From the NCBI GenBank assembly GCA_964413535.1, contig CAYPTB010000044.1, forward strand, positions 1 to 64,000: DNA of 64,000 nt. Reading direction: 5' to 3'. The DNA comes from CAYPTB01 sp964413535. Its GTDB lineage: Bacteria; Planctomycetota; UBA1135; GCA-002686595. Shown in pieces: positions 54,905 through 63,190 of the stretch. Both the position numbers and the translations under genes were made by a program. The notes below the pieces were generated by a model. It worked only from the letters and a program-made list of their open reading frames with translations, searched no databases and was not told the origin of the DNA. The first letter of the stretch is position 1; each line of letters begins with the position of its first letter.

Positions 54905-55345
54905 ATGGGGGAAGAGAAGGACGTCGGCTCGAGCTTCGTGCACGAGGAGCAGGTCCGCTGGGTGGATCTCGACGCGGCCGGGGTCGTCAACAACGCCGTG
55001 TACCTGACCTTCGTGGAGCAGGCGCGCTTCGCCTACTTCGCTCGCCTGGGCTTGGGCGGCGCGACCTTCCTGCTGGGGGAGACGCGGGTGCGCTACCTGC
55101 GTCCGGTTCAAAACCTCGCGAAGCTCGGCATCGCGGCTCGAGTGAGCCGACTGGGGAGGAAGAGCTTCGACATGGAGTACGAGGTGATCCTCGGCGCGGA
55201 GCCGGTCGCGCTCGCGTGGGCGACCCTGGTGTGGGTGGACGACCAGCTCGCGAGCACCGAGATCCCCGCCCTCGTCCGCAGCCGGCTGGCTGCCTTCGAA
55301 GGGATTGCCGAGCTCGACGCGGGTCCCGCGAACCAGGCGCCCTAG
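54905..55345 (+). CDS. Acyl-CoA thioesterase, 4HBT/YbgC type
   Basis: A 146-residue hotdog-fold thioesterase. The active-site stretch VRWVDLDAAGVVNNAVYLTF, with the conserved Asp and the Asn-Asn-x-Tyr motif, matches the 4-hydroxybenzoyl-CoA thioesterase/YbgC family, which cleaves short acyl-CoA or acyl-ACP esters. The motif FVEQARFAYFARLG follows. A GGGAG lies nine bases before the ATG. The gene is 120 bases upstream of the BlaI-type regulator but has its own leader. Confidence 0.92.
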   Translation: MGEEKDVGSSFVHEEQVRWVDLDAAGVVNNAVYLTFVEQARFAYFARLGLGGATFLLGETRVRYLRPVQNLAKLGIAARVSRLGRKSFDMEYEVILGAEPVALAWATLVWVDDQLASTEIPALVRSRLAAFEGIAELDAGPANQAP

Positions 55346-55417
55346 CCCGACGGAGGATTTACAGGCTTTGCCGGGTTCCCGCCGGACAGGATCCGACGGA
55401 ACAACTACCTTGGTCGT

Positions 55418-55431
55418 ACTACCGCGGTAGT
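55418..55431. promoter_or_regulatory. Putative BlaI-type operator
   Basis: ACTACCGCGGTAGT is a perfect 14-bp palindrome located 35 bases before the regulator gene. A half-copy ACTACC lies at 55404-55409. BlaI/MecI repressors bind palindromes with the core TAC...GTA; this site contains TACCGCGGTA. Its position before the blaI-M56 pair makes autoregulation likely. Confidence 0.6.
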
Positions 55432-55465
55432 CGACCGCGCGCACCCCGTCAGGAGAAGGGCGACC

Positions 55466-55852
55466 ATGAGGCGCACCCACCAGCTCGGAGAGCTCCAGAT
55501 CGCGATCATGCGCGTGCTCTGGGCCCAGGCAGAAGCGACGGTGGCCGAGGTCCACGCCGCGCTCGGGAGTCGGGCGCTGACGACCGTCGCCACGATGCTC
55601 TCCAAGCTGGAGCGCAAGGGCGTCGTCGATCATCGGCTCGACGGCCGGCAGTTCGTCTATCGCCCGCTCGTGAGCGAAGCCGACGTGCAGCGCTCGATGG
55701 TCGCGTCGCTCACCGATCACCTCTTCCAGGGCGACGTCACCGCGCTCGTCAGCCACTTGCTCACGGAGCAGGAGATCGACCCCTCCGAGCTCGAGCACCT
55801 CCAGGGCCTCATCGCGAAGCGTCACGCGAAGCAGCAAGGGGGGGAAGAATGA
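55466..55852 (+). CDS. BlaI/MecI-family transcriptional repressor
   Basis: A 128-residue winged-helix repressor. LGELQIAIMRVLWAQAEATV, then LTTVATMLSKLERKGVVDHR are the conserved helix-turn-helix and wing of the BlaI family. The C-terminal dimerisation region (SLTDHLFQGDVTALVSHLLT) is complete. In known systems BlaI is cleaved after a BlaR1/MecR1 membrane peptidase senses a signal. Here the partner gene overlaps the stop by four bases (ATGA). No beta-lactamase gene is nearby, so the controlled process is different. Confidence 0.92.
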   Translation: MRRTHQLGELQIAIMRVLWAQAEATVAEVHAALGSRALTTVATMLSKLERKGVVDHRLDGRQFVYRPLVSEADVQRSMVASLTDHLFQGDVTALVSHLLTEQEIDPSELEHLQGLIAKRHAKQQGGEE

Positions 55853-57450
55853 GTCCCCTCTCCATGGCCGCGTGGGCGCTCACCTACCTGCTGCACAGCA
55901 CGCTCTTCCTCGGGGCGACCTGGATCCTGTTCGCCTTCGTCGCGCGGGGCGCCGCGCATCGCGCCCGCGATCGCGTGTGGAAGCTCGCGCTCGTCGCCGG
56001 GCTCGCGACGGCGACGCTCCAGGTCGGCCTCGGGTTGGAACCACTCGGCGGTCGATTCGCCCTGCAACACGACGTCGCGCCCGCGGAGCCGACGCACGTC
56101 CAGCCGCCGAGCCGAGCCCCCGCTCCCGCGCCGTCCGTCATCGAAGAGCGGCGGCCCTCGCTCGACGAGGCGCGACCCCACGCGCGGCCCGCGAAGCGCT
56201 CGACCGCGGAGCAGGACAAGCAGTTCCCCGTGCACCTCGTTCGCGCGCACGCTTCGGACGAGCGTTTCCTGCGCGCGTCGTCGTCGACCGAAGTCGAGAC
56301 CGAAGCGCCGTTCCGTTCGAGCGTCGCCGCGAGACCAGAGCGGAGCACCGCTACGGTCCCCGCCCTCCAGGCCGAGCAGCCGTCGCTCGTCGGGGGGAAG
56401 ACCGGACGCGGATTCGACGCTCTTGCAGCCTTGTTCGGACTCGCGTGGGCGCTCGGAATCGCCGTCGCGGTGACCGCGATCGCCGCGGCCCTCCTGCGCC
56501 TCGAACGGGGACTCCGCGGGCGCCGACCGGTGCGTTCGGGCGTCGCCGTCCGCTTGCTGGACGATCTGACGCGGCGCGCCGGCCTCTCCCGGAACGTGGA
56601 GCTCAGCGTCTCGGACACGCTGACGACTCCGCTGACCTTCGGCCTCTTGCGCCCGGAGATCTGCGTTCCCGCGCGCGCTCTCGACGCACTGGTCCCCGAT
56701 CAGTTGGAGGCCATGCTCGCCCACGAGCTCGGCCACGCCGTGCGGCGTGATCCCCTGTGGCAGTTCGTCGCGCGCGGGATTGCCTCGGTTCTCTTCTTCC
56801 AGCCGCTCAACCGCATCGCCGCCGCGGAGCTCGCGGACGCAGCCGAGTACCTGAGCGACGATTGGGCCGTGGCGCACACGGGTCGCCGGCTCTCGCTCGC
56901 GAGTTGCCTGACGGAGGTTGCAACCTGGATCGTGGGTGCTCGGCGCCCGCTCCCCGCACCCGGTATGGCCGACGGCAAGCGTCGGCTCGGTCGCCGCGTG
57001 CACCGGCTCCTCGAGGAGGACGGAGAGACCGGGTCGGTCGGCACCGGCCGCCTCGCGGGGTCCTGCGCGGCGGCGCTCGTCGCGGGAGTGCTCGTCGTCC
57101 CCGGCTTCGCTGCCTCGGCGGGTGCGTCGACCGTCCCGCCGGCGCAGGACTGCGCGCCGAGCGAGCTCGAGTCCGAACCCGTGGCGCCGCAGGAGTCGGA
57201 GTCGGAGTCGGAGTCGGATTCGGAGCCGGAGGCGGTCGCGACCGTGCTCGAAGCCCTCGACCTGCAAGTCGCACTGCTCGAGAAAGAGGTCGGCGCCCTG
57301 CGCGCGGCGGTCCTCGCACTCGACGAGCCGGATGCTCTGCTCGACTCGCTCCGGATCATCGAGAGGCGCATCGCTCGCCTGCGCGAGCGGCGCGGGGAAT
57401 TCACACGCGAGCTCTCGCGACTCGCGAGAGCCGAGGTCGGGTCGCATTGA
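55849..57450 (+). CDS. M56-family membrane metallopeptidase (BlaR1-like)
   Basis: A 533-residue membrane protein. Two N-terminal helices and one near 190-215 surround a Pro-rich, disordered stretch of about 110 residues that replaces part of the usual layout. The zinc motif HELGH lies at 292-296 and the third ligand is probably the Glu in DAAEYLSDDWA. A further helix (about 400-420) is followed by an acidic run of SE/SD repeats encoded by tandem GAGTCG codons and a coiled coil to the end. BlaR1's penicillin-binding sensor domain is absent. The coiled coil may act as the sensor. It is translationally coupled to the repressor. Confidence 0.88.
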   Translation: MSPLSMAAWALTYLLHSTLFLGATWILFAFVARGAAHRARDRVWKLALVAGLATATLQVGLGLEPLGGRFALQHDVAPAEPTHVQPPSRAPAPAPSVIEERRPSLDEARPHARPAKRSTAEQDKQFPVHLVRAHASDERFLRASSSTEVETEAPFRSSVAARPERSTATVPALQAEQPSLVGGKTGRGFDALAALFGLAWALGIAVAVTAIAAALLRLERGLRGRRPVRSGVAVRLLDDLTRRAGLSRNVELSVSDTLTTPLTFGLLRPEICVPARALDALVPDQLEAMLAHELGHAVRRDPLWQFVARGIASVLFFQPLNRIAAAELADAAEYLSDDWAVAHTGRRLSLASCLTEVATWIVGARRPLPAPGMADGKRRLGRRVHRLLEEDGETGSVGTGRLAGSCAAALVAGVLVVPGFAASAGASTVPPAQDCAPSELESEPVAPQESESESESDSEPEAVATVLEALDLQVALLEKEVGALRAAVLALDEPDALLDSLRIIERRIARLRERRGEFTRELSRLARAEVGSH

Positions 57451-57481
57451 AGGTCGTTCCGAAGGCATGGAGGATTCGCCG

Positions 57482-58834
57482 ATGAAGCCCGTTGTCTCCC
57501 TCTTCACCTGGGTCGTCGTGAGCACTTTGTCCTTCACCGCCATCGGCGGGGAAGTACCGCAGGAGCCGACGCCCCCGGCGTCGCCCAGGTCGGCGCGATC
57601 CCTGCTCCCGCAGGTCGTCGAGCTCGACGGGAGCGCGTCAGCGCCCAGCGCGCCGGAGGCGCGTCCCCTGCGCGTCGCGCCGCTACCGGCTGAGCCGCGG
57701 CAAGCGGGAAAGCTGGCTCCCCGCGCTCCATCGAGTGCCAGGCAAGCCCCGGTGCGCGCGCTCCGGCTCTCCCCCGTTCCTCCGGCGCCGCAGCGGGGTT
57801 CGGTGCGCGTGGTGACCGTTCGCGACGTGGCCACGCCTTCCTCCGCCTCCACTGCGCCACGCGCGAGCACGCCGTGCTGCGACTGCGAGTGCTGCGCTCA
57901 GGTTGCGCCGCGAGCCGTACCGGCGCGCACGCCGGCGCCCGTGCGAGCCGTGCGACTCGTTCGCCGTGACGGGGCGCGCACTCTCGACCTCGCGGTCGAT
58001 GACGAGTGCGAAGACCTCGACGTGGACTGCGAGGATCGAAACGACGAGCTGGTCGCGATAGAAGCCGCGATCGAGGAATGGGAGGACCGCTGCCAGGAAG
58101 AAGTCGAAGCGTTGCTGGAGCACCTCGACCAGGCTCAGGAAGAATCCTGGGAGGCGTGGGAAGAGTCCTTCGAGGCGTTCGAGGAGGAGTTCGGCGAGAT
58201 GGAGAGCGATTGGGCCGAGGCCTACGAAGAGTCCGTGGGCCCGGTGTTCGACGAATTCGCCGAGGAGCTGGAGGAACGCGTGGCCGAGCTCGAGGACGAG
58301 TGGGTGGAGTCCGGCGAGGACGCCCGGCGCGAGTTGGAGCTCTTGCTCCAAGGCGACCGACGACGACGGACGCCCGGCGAGTGGAAGGTGCTGATCGACG
58401 ACAAGCTCGGAGCGGAGCTGCGCCGCGTGCAGGAGGGAGCCGGTGCGTTCCAAGGAACACTTCGGCGCGAGCTCGAGCGTGCAGCCGTGGAGCGCGAGCG
58501 TGCCGAGCTCGAAGCGGCTCAAGCCCTCGAAGAGGTCGAGCGCTTCCGGTTCGAGAAGCGCGGGCGCCCCCCGGAACTGCACCGGTCCGCGCTGGAACGC
58601 AATCGCACGCAGCGCCAGCGCGGGGTCGAGCAAGAGGCGGAACGCGCCGCTCAGAACGCCTTGCGCGCCGAGCTCGAGACTCGCCGCGCGCGGGAGGTGC
58701 GCGAACACGAGCGTGTTCCCGACGACCTCGAGACCCTGGTGGAAGGGCTCGGAGCCGAGATCGAGGTCCTGCGGGCCGAGGTACGCGAGCTCCGCGACCT
58801 AGTCGACGCGCTGGCGCGACGCGACCTGCGTTAG
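57482..58834 (+). CDS. Secreted acidic coiled-coil protein with CCDCECC motif
   Basis: A 450-residue protein with a signal peptide (FTWVVVSTLSFTAIGG). A Pro/Ala-rich segment leads to a Cys cluster (CCDCECC, about residues 136-142) that could bind a metal. Then follow about 250 residues of strongly acidic, Glu- and Trp-rich coiled coil (EESWEAWEESFEAFEEEFGE) and charged coiled coil to the end. GGAGG lies eight bases before the ATG at 57482, which is why this Met was preferred to one five codons upstream. The gap to the M56 gene is 31 bases. It may be the substrate or ligand of the peptidase system. Confidence 0.78.
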   Translation: MKPVVSLFTWVVVSTLSFTAIGGEVPQEPTPPASPRSARSLLPQVVELDGSASAPSAPEARPLRVAPLPAEPRQAGKLAPRAPSSARQAPVRALRLSPVPPAPQRGSVRVVTVRDVATPSSASTAPRASTPCCDCECCAQVAPRAVPARTPAPVRAVRLVRRDGARTLDLAVDDECEDLDVDCEDRNDELVAIEAAIEEWEDRCQEEVEALLEHLDQAQEESWEAWEESFEAFEEEFGEMESDWAEAYEESVGPVFDEFAEELEERVAELEDEWVESGEDARRELELLLQGDRRRRTPGEWKVLIDDKLGAELRRVQEGAGAFQGTLRRELERAAVERERAELEAAQALEEVERFRFEKRGRPPELHRSALERNRTQRQRGVEQEAERAAQNALRAELETRRAREVREHERVPDDLETLVEGLGAEIEVLRAEVRELRDLVDALARRDLR

Positions 58835-58937
58835 CCGCTTCGGCGACCGCAGACGCTGCCGACGGGCCGGCGCACGTCTTCGCGCCGGTCCGTGGCGCCG
58901 TCGCTTCCCGCTCCATCCGGACCCATCCATCCAAGCC

Positions 58938-61900
58938 ATGCGTTTCCAGACCTTCGTTGCCGCGCTCTCGCTGGTCGTCTCCGCCGCACCGGATGCCGGG
59001 GACGACGCCTACCAGTTCCTCTTCGGGCTGCACCAGAAGGGGCTGCACGAGATGGTCGTGCAGGAGGCCGAGGGCTTCCTGCGCGACTTTCCCAGGCACG
59101 AGAAGCGGAGCCTCGCGCGCTACCGCCTCGCGTCCGCTCTGTTCGACCTCGGTCGCCCTGCGGACGCCGCGCCCCACTTCCGTGAGCTCGCGCGCCTTCC
59201 CGAGTTTGATTTCGCCGTCGAGGTGCAGTTTCGTCTGGGCCAGTGCGAGCTGGCGCAGGACCGCCCCGCCGAAGCCGCCGTCGAGCTCGAGCGCGTCGTG
59301 GCCTCGGGCGCGGACTACCTGCTCCTGCCCGCGACGTTCCTGCTCGGCGAGGCCCACTTCAGGGCGGGGGACTACGAGCGAGCGGAGGGATGCTACGCGC
59401 GCGTCGCGTCCGCCGAGGAGCACGCGCGCGAAGCCGCCTACGGCCTCGCGTGGTGTGCCTTCCGGCTCGAGCGATCCGACGAGGCGACCCAGCGCATCCG
59501 CGCTTACTTGGAACGCTTTCCGGACGGAGATTCCTCGGGAGAGATGCGCCACTTGCTGGGTGAGGCCGAGCTGCGTGCGGGTCGCGCCGAGCGCGCCCTC
59601 GAAGCGTTCGCGAGCGTGCCGCCCGGCGCCTTCCGGGAGGCTGCGCTGCACGGCATCGGCTTCGCGAATGCAGGCCTCGGGCGCCATCTCGACGCGGCGC
59701 GTAGCTTCGCGACGCTGATCGACGAGCATCCAGAGAGCCGGTTCGCGAGCGAGGCCGTCCTGCACCTCGGGATCCACTTGCTCCAGGTCGGTGAGGCGGA
59801 GAAGGCCCGCGCCGCCTTCGAGCTCCCCCAGGCGGCGCGCGACGCCGAGCACCACTACTGGCTCGCGCGCGCCCTCATCGAAACCGGCGAGCTCGAAGCT
59901 GCGCTCGCGGCCCTAAATCGCGTCAGCGATGACGAATCGGTTCGCGCCAGCGATCGATCGGGCCGGCACTCCCCGATCGCCAGCGGGGCGGAGTCCGCGC
60001 GCGGGACCGACCCGAACGATCTGCTCGAGCGCATTCGCGCCGCGCGCGGCGACGTGCTCTTCCGGCTCGGACGTGCGCAGGAAGCGGCGCGCGCCTGGGG
60101 CGAGTCGGGTTCCGACTACGCGCTCCACGCCGCGGCCGTCGCGAGCTTCAACGACGGTCGACACGCGGATGCGGTGCGCCTAGCACGGACGCTGCTCGAG
60201 AAGGACGGATCGGGCCCGTACGCCGCGCGCACGCGGCTGGCGCTGGGGGAGGCGCTGTTCGCCCTGGGCGAGCTCACCCAGGCGAAGGAAGCCTTCCTCG
60301 CCGTCGCGAGCGCGGAGGAGCCGGAGCTGCACGTCCGCGCTCTCCTGCGCGCCGGTTGGTGCGACTTCCTTTCCGGTGACCTGGTCTCGGCCGCCGCGCT
60401 CCTCGCGCGCATCGCCGACGAGCATCCCTCTTCTCCCGATGGCCACGAGGCGTTCTACGTGCGGGGACGCGTCCTGGAGTCGCTCGGGGACGTCGAGGCG
60501 GCGCGCCGCTCCTTCGAGAGCTGCCTCGAGCGCGACCGCGTGGGTCCGCACGCGCCCGCAGCCCTGCTCGGCCTGGCGCGCCTCGAGCCCGGAGCGTCGG
60601 GCTCGAACAGGTTGGAAGAGCTGCTGTCGCGTCATCCGGAGAGTGCCGAGGCGCCCCTTGCCCTGTACGCGCTCGCCGAGCGTCAGGCGCAGGCGGGTGC
60701 TCACGCGCGCGCGAGCGAGCGCTTCGCGGAGTTCGTGCGCCGCTTCGCCGAACACGAGCTCGCGCCTGCGGCTCTCTACGGCCGAGCGTGGTCTCTGTAC
60801 TCGCAGGGCGACCCCGAATCGGCGCTCGCCGCGCTCGACGCGCTCGACGCGCTCGACGCCCGCGTGGGCGCCGAGGGCGCGCTCGCCGGCAACTCCGACT
60901 CTCGTACCGATCGATCCGGCGCGACCGCCGATCCCGAGCTCGTGCTCTCAGCGCTCGAGCTCCGGATCTTCGCCGCCGACGCGACCGACCGTGCGGACGT
61001 CGCCGCGAACGCCTGGAACCGCTTCGCGAGGCTGTGCGGCGACGAGATGCGCCGTCTGGGATGCGCTCGGATCGCCGCGGCGGCGCTCGAGCGCGCGGGC
61101 GAACGCGCTCGCGCACGGGCCCTGCTCGCGGAGCTCGTGGGAGGCCTGCGCGATCCCGCCACCCTCGCGGCTGCACGGGTCGAGGGCGCCTGGCTCGCGC
61201 TCGCGGGCGAAAATCTCGACGAAGCCGGGGCGGAGCTCGAGCGCGCTCTCGCGATCGACGGAGGGAACGTCTCCGCCCTCGAGGCCGCGTTCTTCGTCGG
61301 CGAGGCCTACTTCGCGCGCAGCGAGGACGCGAACGCGACGACCTGGTACGCGATCGCTTCCAAGGCGGCGAGTCCCGTCGCGGATCGCGCGCTCTACAAG
61401 CAGGGCTTCGCCTCCATGCGCGGCGGGGACCACGCCGCCGCCGCGCGGGCCTTCGCGGCGCTGACCGAGCGCCATCCGGCGAGCGAGCTCTACGGCGAGG
61501 CCCTCTTCCTCCAGGGCGAGATGCTCTTCCGCCAGGGCGATCACGAGCGCGCCGCGCAGTGCTTTCAGCGCTTGCTCGGCGAGCTACCGAAGCACGAAGT
61601 GCTGCCGAAGGCGCTCTTCCGGGGCGGAATCTGCCTCGCGCACCTCGAGCGTTTCGCGGAAGCGGAGAGCGCGTTGTCCGACCTCGCGCGGCGGTTCCCC
61701 GAGTTCGAGAACGGCGTCGAGGCCGAGCTGTGGCGCGGGAGGGCGTTGGCCGCGCAGGCGAAGGACCGCTCGGCGCGGCAAGTCTTCGCGCGCGTGATCG
61801 CGAGCGATGGGGGCGTGCTGGCGGCGCGCGCGCGGCTCGGTCTCGGGCGCTTGTCGCTCGCCGCGGGCGACGTCGAGGCGGCGCTGTCGGAGTTCCTCAA

Positions 61901-62099
61901 GGTGGCGTTGCTCTACGCGCACGACGAAGAGGTGGCCGAGGCGCTCTTGCTCGCGGGCGAGTGCCTGGAAGCGAAGGGCGACGTCCCGAAGGCGCACGAG
62001 CAGTACCGCGAGATCGTGAAGGAGTACCCCGACTCCAGCTCCGCCGCGGAGGCGCAGCGCAGACTCGGGGCGAACGACCAACAGGAGTTCTCTCGATGA
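58938..62099 (+). CDS. Large periplasmic TPR-repeat protein
   Basis: A 1053-residue protein with a short signal peptide (about residues 1-20). The rest is a near-continuous array of TPR-like helical hairpins (LASALFDLGRPADAAPHFRE, LGQCELAQDRPAEAAVELER, RGGICLAHLERFAEAESALS), perhaps 20 or more repeats. Near residue 632 a 9-bp tandem repeat encodes Ala-Leu-Asp units. Such proteins act as scaffolds in envelope complexes and often accompany ExbB/ExbD, resembling YbgF/CpoB with Tol. The stop codon overlaps the ExbB-like start (ATGA). Confidence 0.88.
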   Translation: MRFQTFVAALSLVVSAAPDAGDDAYQFLFGLHQKGLHEMVVQEAEGFLRDFPRHEKRSLARYRLASALFDLGRPADAAPHFRELARLPEFDFAVEVQFRLGQCELAQDRPAEAAVELERVVASGADYLLLPATFLLGEAHFRAGDYERAEGCYARVASAEEHAREAAYGLAWCAFRLERSDEATQRIRAYLERFPDGDSSGEMRHLLGEAELRAGRAERALEAFASVPPGAFREAALHGIGFANAGLGRHLDAARSFATLIDEHPESRFASEAVLHLGIHLLQVGEAEKARAAFELPQAARDAEHHYWLARALIETGELEAALAALNRVSDDESVRASDRSGRHSPIASGAESARGTDPNDLLERIRAARGDVLFRLGRAQEAARAWGESGSDYALHAAAVASFNDGRHADAVRLARTLLEKDGSGPYAARTRLALGEALFALGELTQAKEAFLAVASAEEPELHVRALLRAGWCDFLSGDLVSAAALLARIADEHPSSPDGHEAFYVRGRVLESLGDVEAARRSFESCLERDRVGPHAPAALLGLARLEPGASGSNRLEELLSRHPESAEAPLALYALAERQAQAGAHARASERFAEFVRRFAEHELAPAALYGRAWSLYSQGDPESALAALDALDALDARVGAEGALAGNSDSRTDRSGATADPELVLSALELRIFAADATDRADVAANAWNRFARLCGDEMRRLGCARIAAAALERAGERARARALLAELVGGLRDPATLAAARVEGAWLALAGENLDEAGAELERALAIDGGNVSALEAAFFVGEAYFARSEDANATTWYAIASKAASPVADRALYKQGFASMRGGDHAAAARAFAALTERHPASELYGEALFLQGEMLFRQGDHERAAQCFQRLLGELPKHEVLPKALFRGGICLAHLERFAEAESALSDLARRFPEFENGVEAELWRGRALAAQAKDRSARQVFARVIASDGGVLAARARLGLGRLSLAAGDVEAALSEFLKVALLYAHDEEVAEALLLAGECLEAKGDVPKAHEQYREIVKEYPDSSSAAEAQRRLGANDQQEFSR

Positions 62100-62758
62100 T
62101 CCCTGCGACGATCCAAGCGGCCCCGTCGAGTTCCTCGGGCCTCGGCACGCTGTACGAGATGGCGCTCTCCGGTGGGCCGCTCATGGTTCCGATCGGCTTG
62201 TGCTCGGTGGTGGCGCTCGCGTTCGCCGTCGAGCGCTGGGCGCGGCTGCGGGCCGGCTTGCTCGGCACGTCGCGCCACGCCGAGCGCATCGTGCGCGCTG
62301 CGCGCGAGGAAGGAGCTCAGAAGGCCCGCGAGGTGTGCGGCGACGACACGCCGCTCGAGCGGATCCTGCACACAGCGCTCGTGAACGCGGGCGCGCCGAT
62401 GCTCGAGCGCGAGAAGGCCGTCGAAGACACTGGACACCGCGAAGTGAAGCGGCTCTCGGCGAACCTCCTGCCGCTCACGGCGATCGCCATGATCGCGCCG
62501 CTACTCGGACTCCTCGGAACCGTGTGGGGGATGATCCAAGCCTTCTCGACCATCGCGCTCGGCGACGGTCTCGGCGAGCCCGAACAACTCGCATCGGGCA
62601 TCTCGCAGGCCCTGATCACGACCGCCGCCGGCCTGGCCATCGCGATTCCGACGCAGGCCGTCTACTACTACTTCAAGGGGCGCATCGAGGCGTTCGCGCG
62701 CCGCGTGGAGGACAGCTACGCGGCGCTCAGCGAGGCGCTCGCGGGAGGTGTGACGTGA
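62096..62758 (+). CDS. MotA/TolQ/ExbB proton-channel family protein
   Basis: A 220-residue membrane protein with three helices: one near 22-42 (GGPLMVPIGLCSVVALAFAV), then LPLTAIAMIAPLLGLLGTVWGMIQAF and the final SGISQALITTAAGLAIAIPTQ. The GLLGTV and AL.TTAAGLAIAIP motifs are the conserved ExbB/TolQ channel core. With the ExbD-like partner it would turn the proton gradient into mechanical work on an envelope protein. AGGAG lies eight bases before the ATG. Confidence 0.94.
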   Translation: MIPATIQAAPSSSSGLGTLYEMALSGGPLMVPIGLCSVVALAFAVERWARLRAGLLGTSRHAERIVRAAREEGAQKAREVCGDDTPLERILHTALVNAGAPMLEREKAVEDTGHREVKRLSANLLPLTAIAMIAPLLGLLGTVWGMIQAFSTIALGDGLGEPEQLASGISQALITTAAGLAIAIPTQAVYYYFKGRIEAFARRVEDSYAALSEALAGGVT

Positions 62759-63171
62759 GGATCGATACCGACGCGGACGGGCGCGGCGACCTCGTCCTCG
62801 ACATCACGTCGGTGATCGACGTCGTCTTCCTGCTCTTGATCTTCTTCATGCTCGCGACGACCTACAGAGATCCCGAGCGCGAGATCGACCTCGACCTTCC
62901 GGAGGCCGCGAGCTCGCTCGCCGTGGAGACGGAGGCCGACGAGATCGTCGTCAACGTCCTGCGCGACGGGCGCTTGTTGCTCGGTGAGCACGACGTGGAC
63001 CTCGCGGGGCTCGTCGCGGAACTGCGCCGAGCCGCGCAGCGCGATCCCGCGGCCGCGGTCACGATCCGCGGCGACCGCCTGGTGACCCACGAGGTCATCG
63101 TCTCGGTGATGGATGCCTGCGGGCAGGCCGGGCTCCGGAACCTGGCGGTCGGAACGCTCGAGGGGACCTGA
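62755..63171 (+). CDS. ExbD/TolR-family protein
   Basis: A 138-residue protein starting with GTG inside the ExbB-like stop (GTGA). A single membrane helix with the essential Asp, LDITSVIDVVFLLLIFFMLA, is followed by a periplasmic domain of the ExbD/TolR fold (ADEIVVNVLRDGRLLLGEHD, VTIRGDRLVTHEVIVSVMDA). It partners the preceding channel. The 20-base gap to the next gene suggests one operon. Confidence 0.95.
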   Translation: MRIDTDADGRGDLVLDITSVIDVVFLLLIFFMLATTYRDPEREIDLDLPEAASSLAVETEADEIVVNVLRDGRLLLGEHDVDLAGLVAELRRAAQRDPAAAVTIRGDRLVTHEVIVSVMDACGQAGLRNLAVGTLEGT

Positions 63172-63190
63172 ACCGGCCGGGGAGACCAGC

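Noticed and set aside
57196..57225. Tandem GAGTCG repeats
   Set aside because: They lie inside the M56 gene and encode the Ser-Glu tract; this is a coding repeat and not a separate element.
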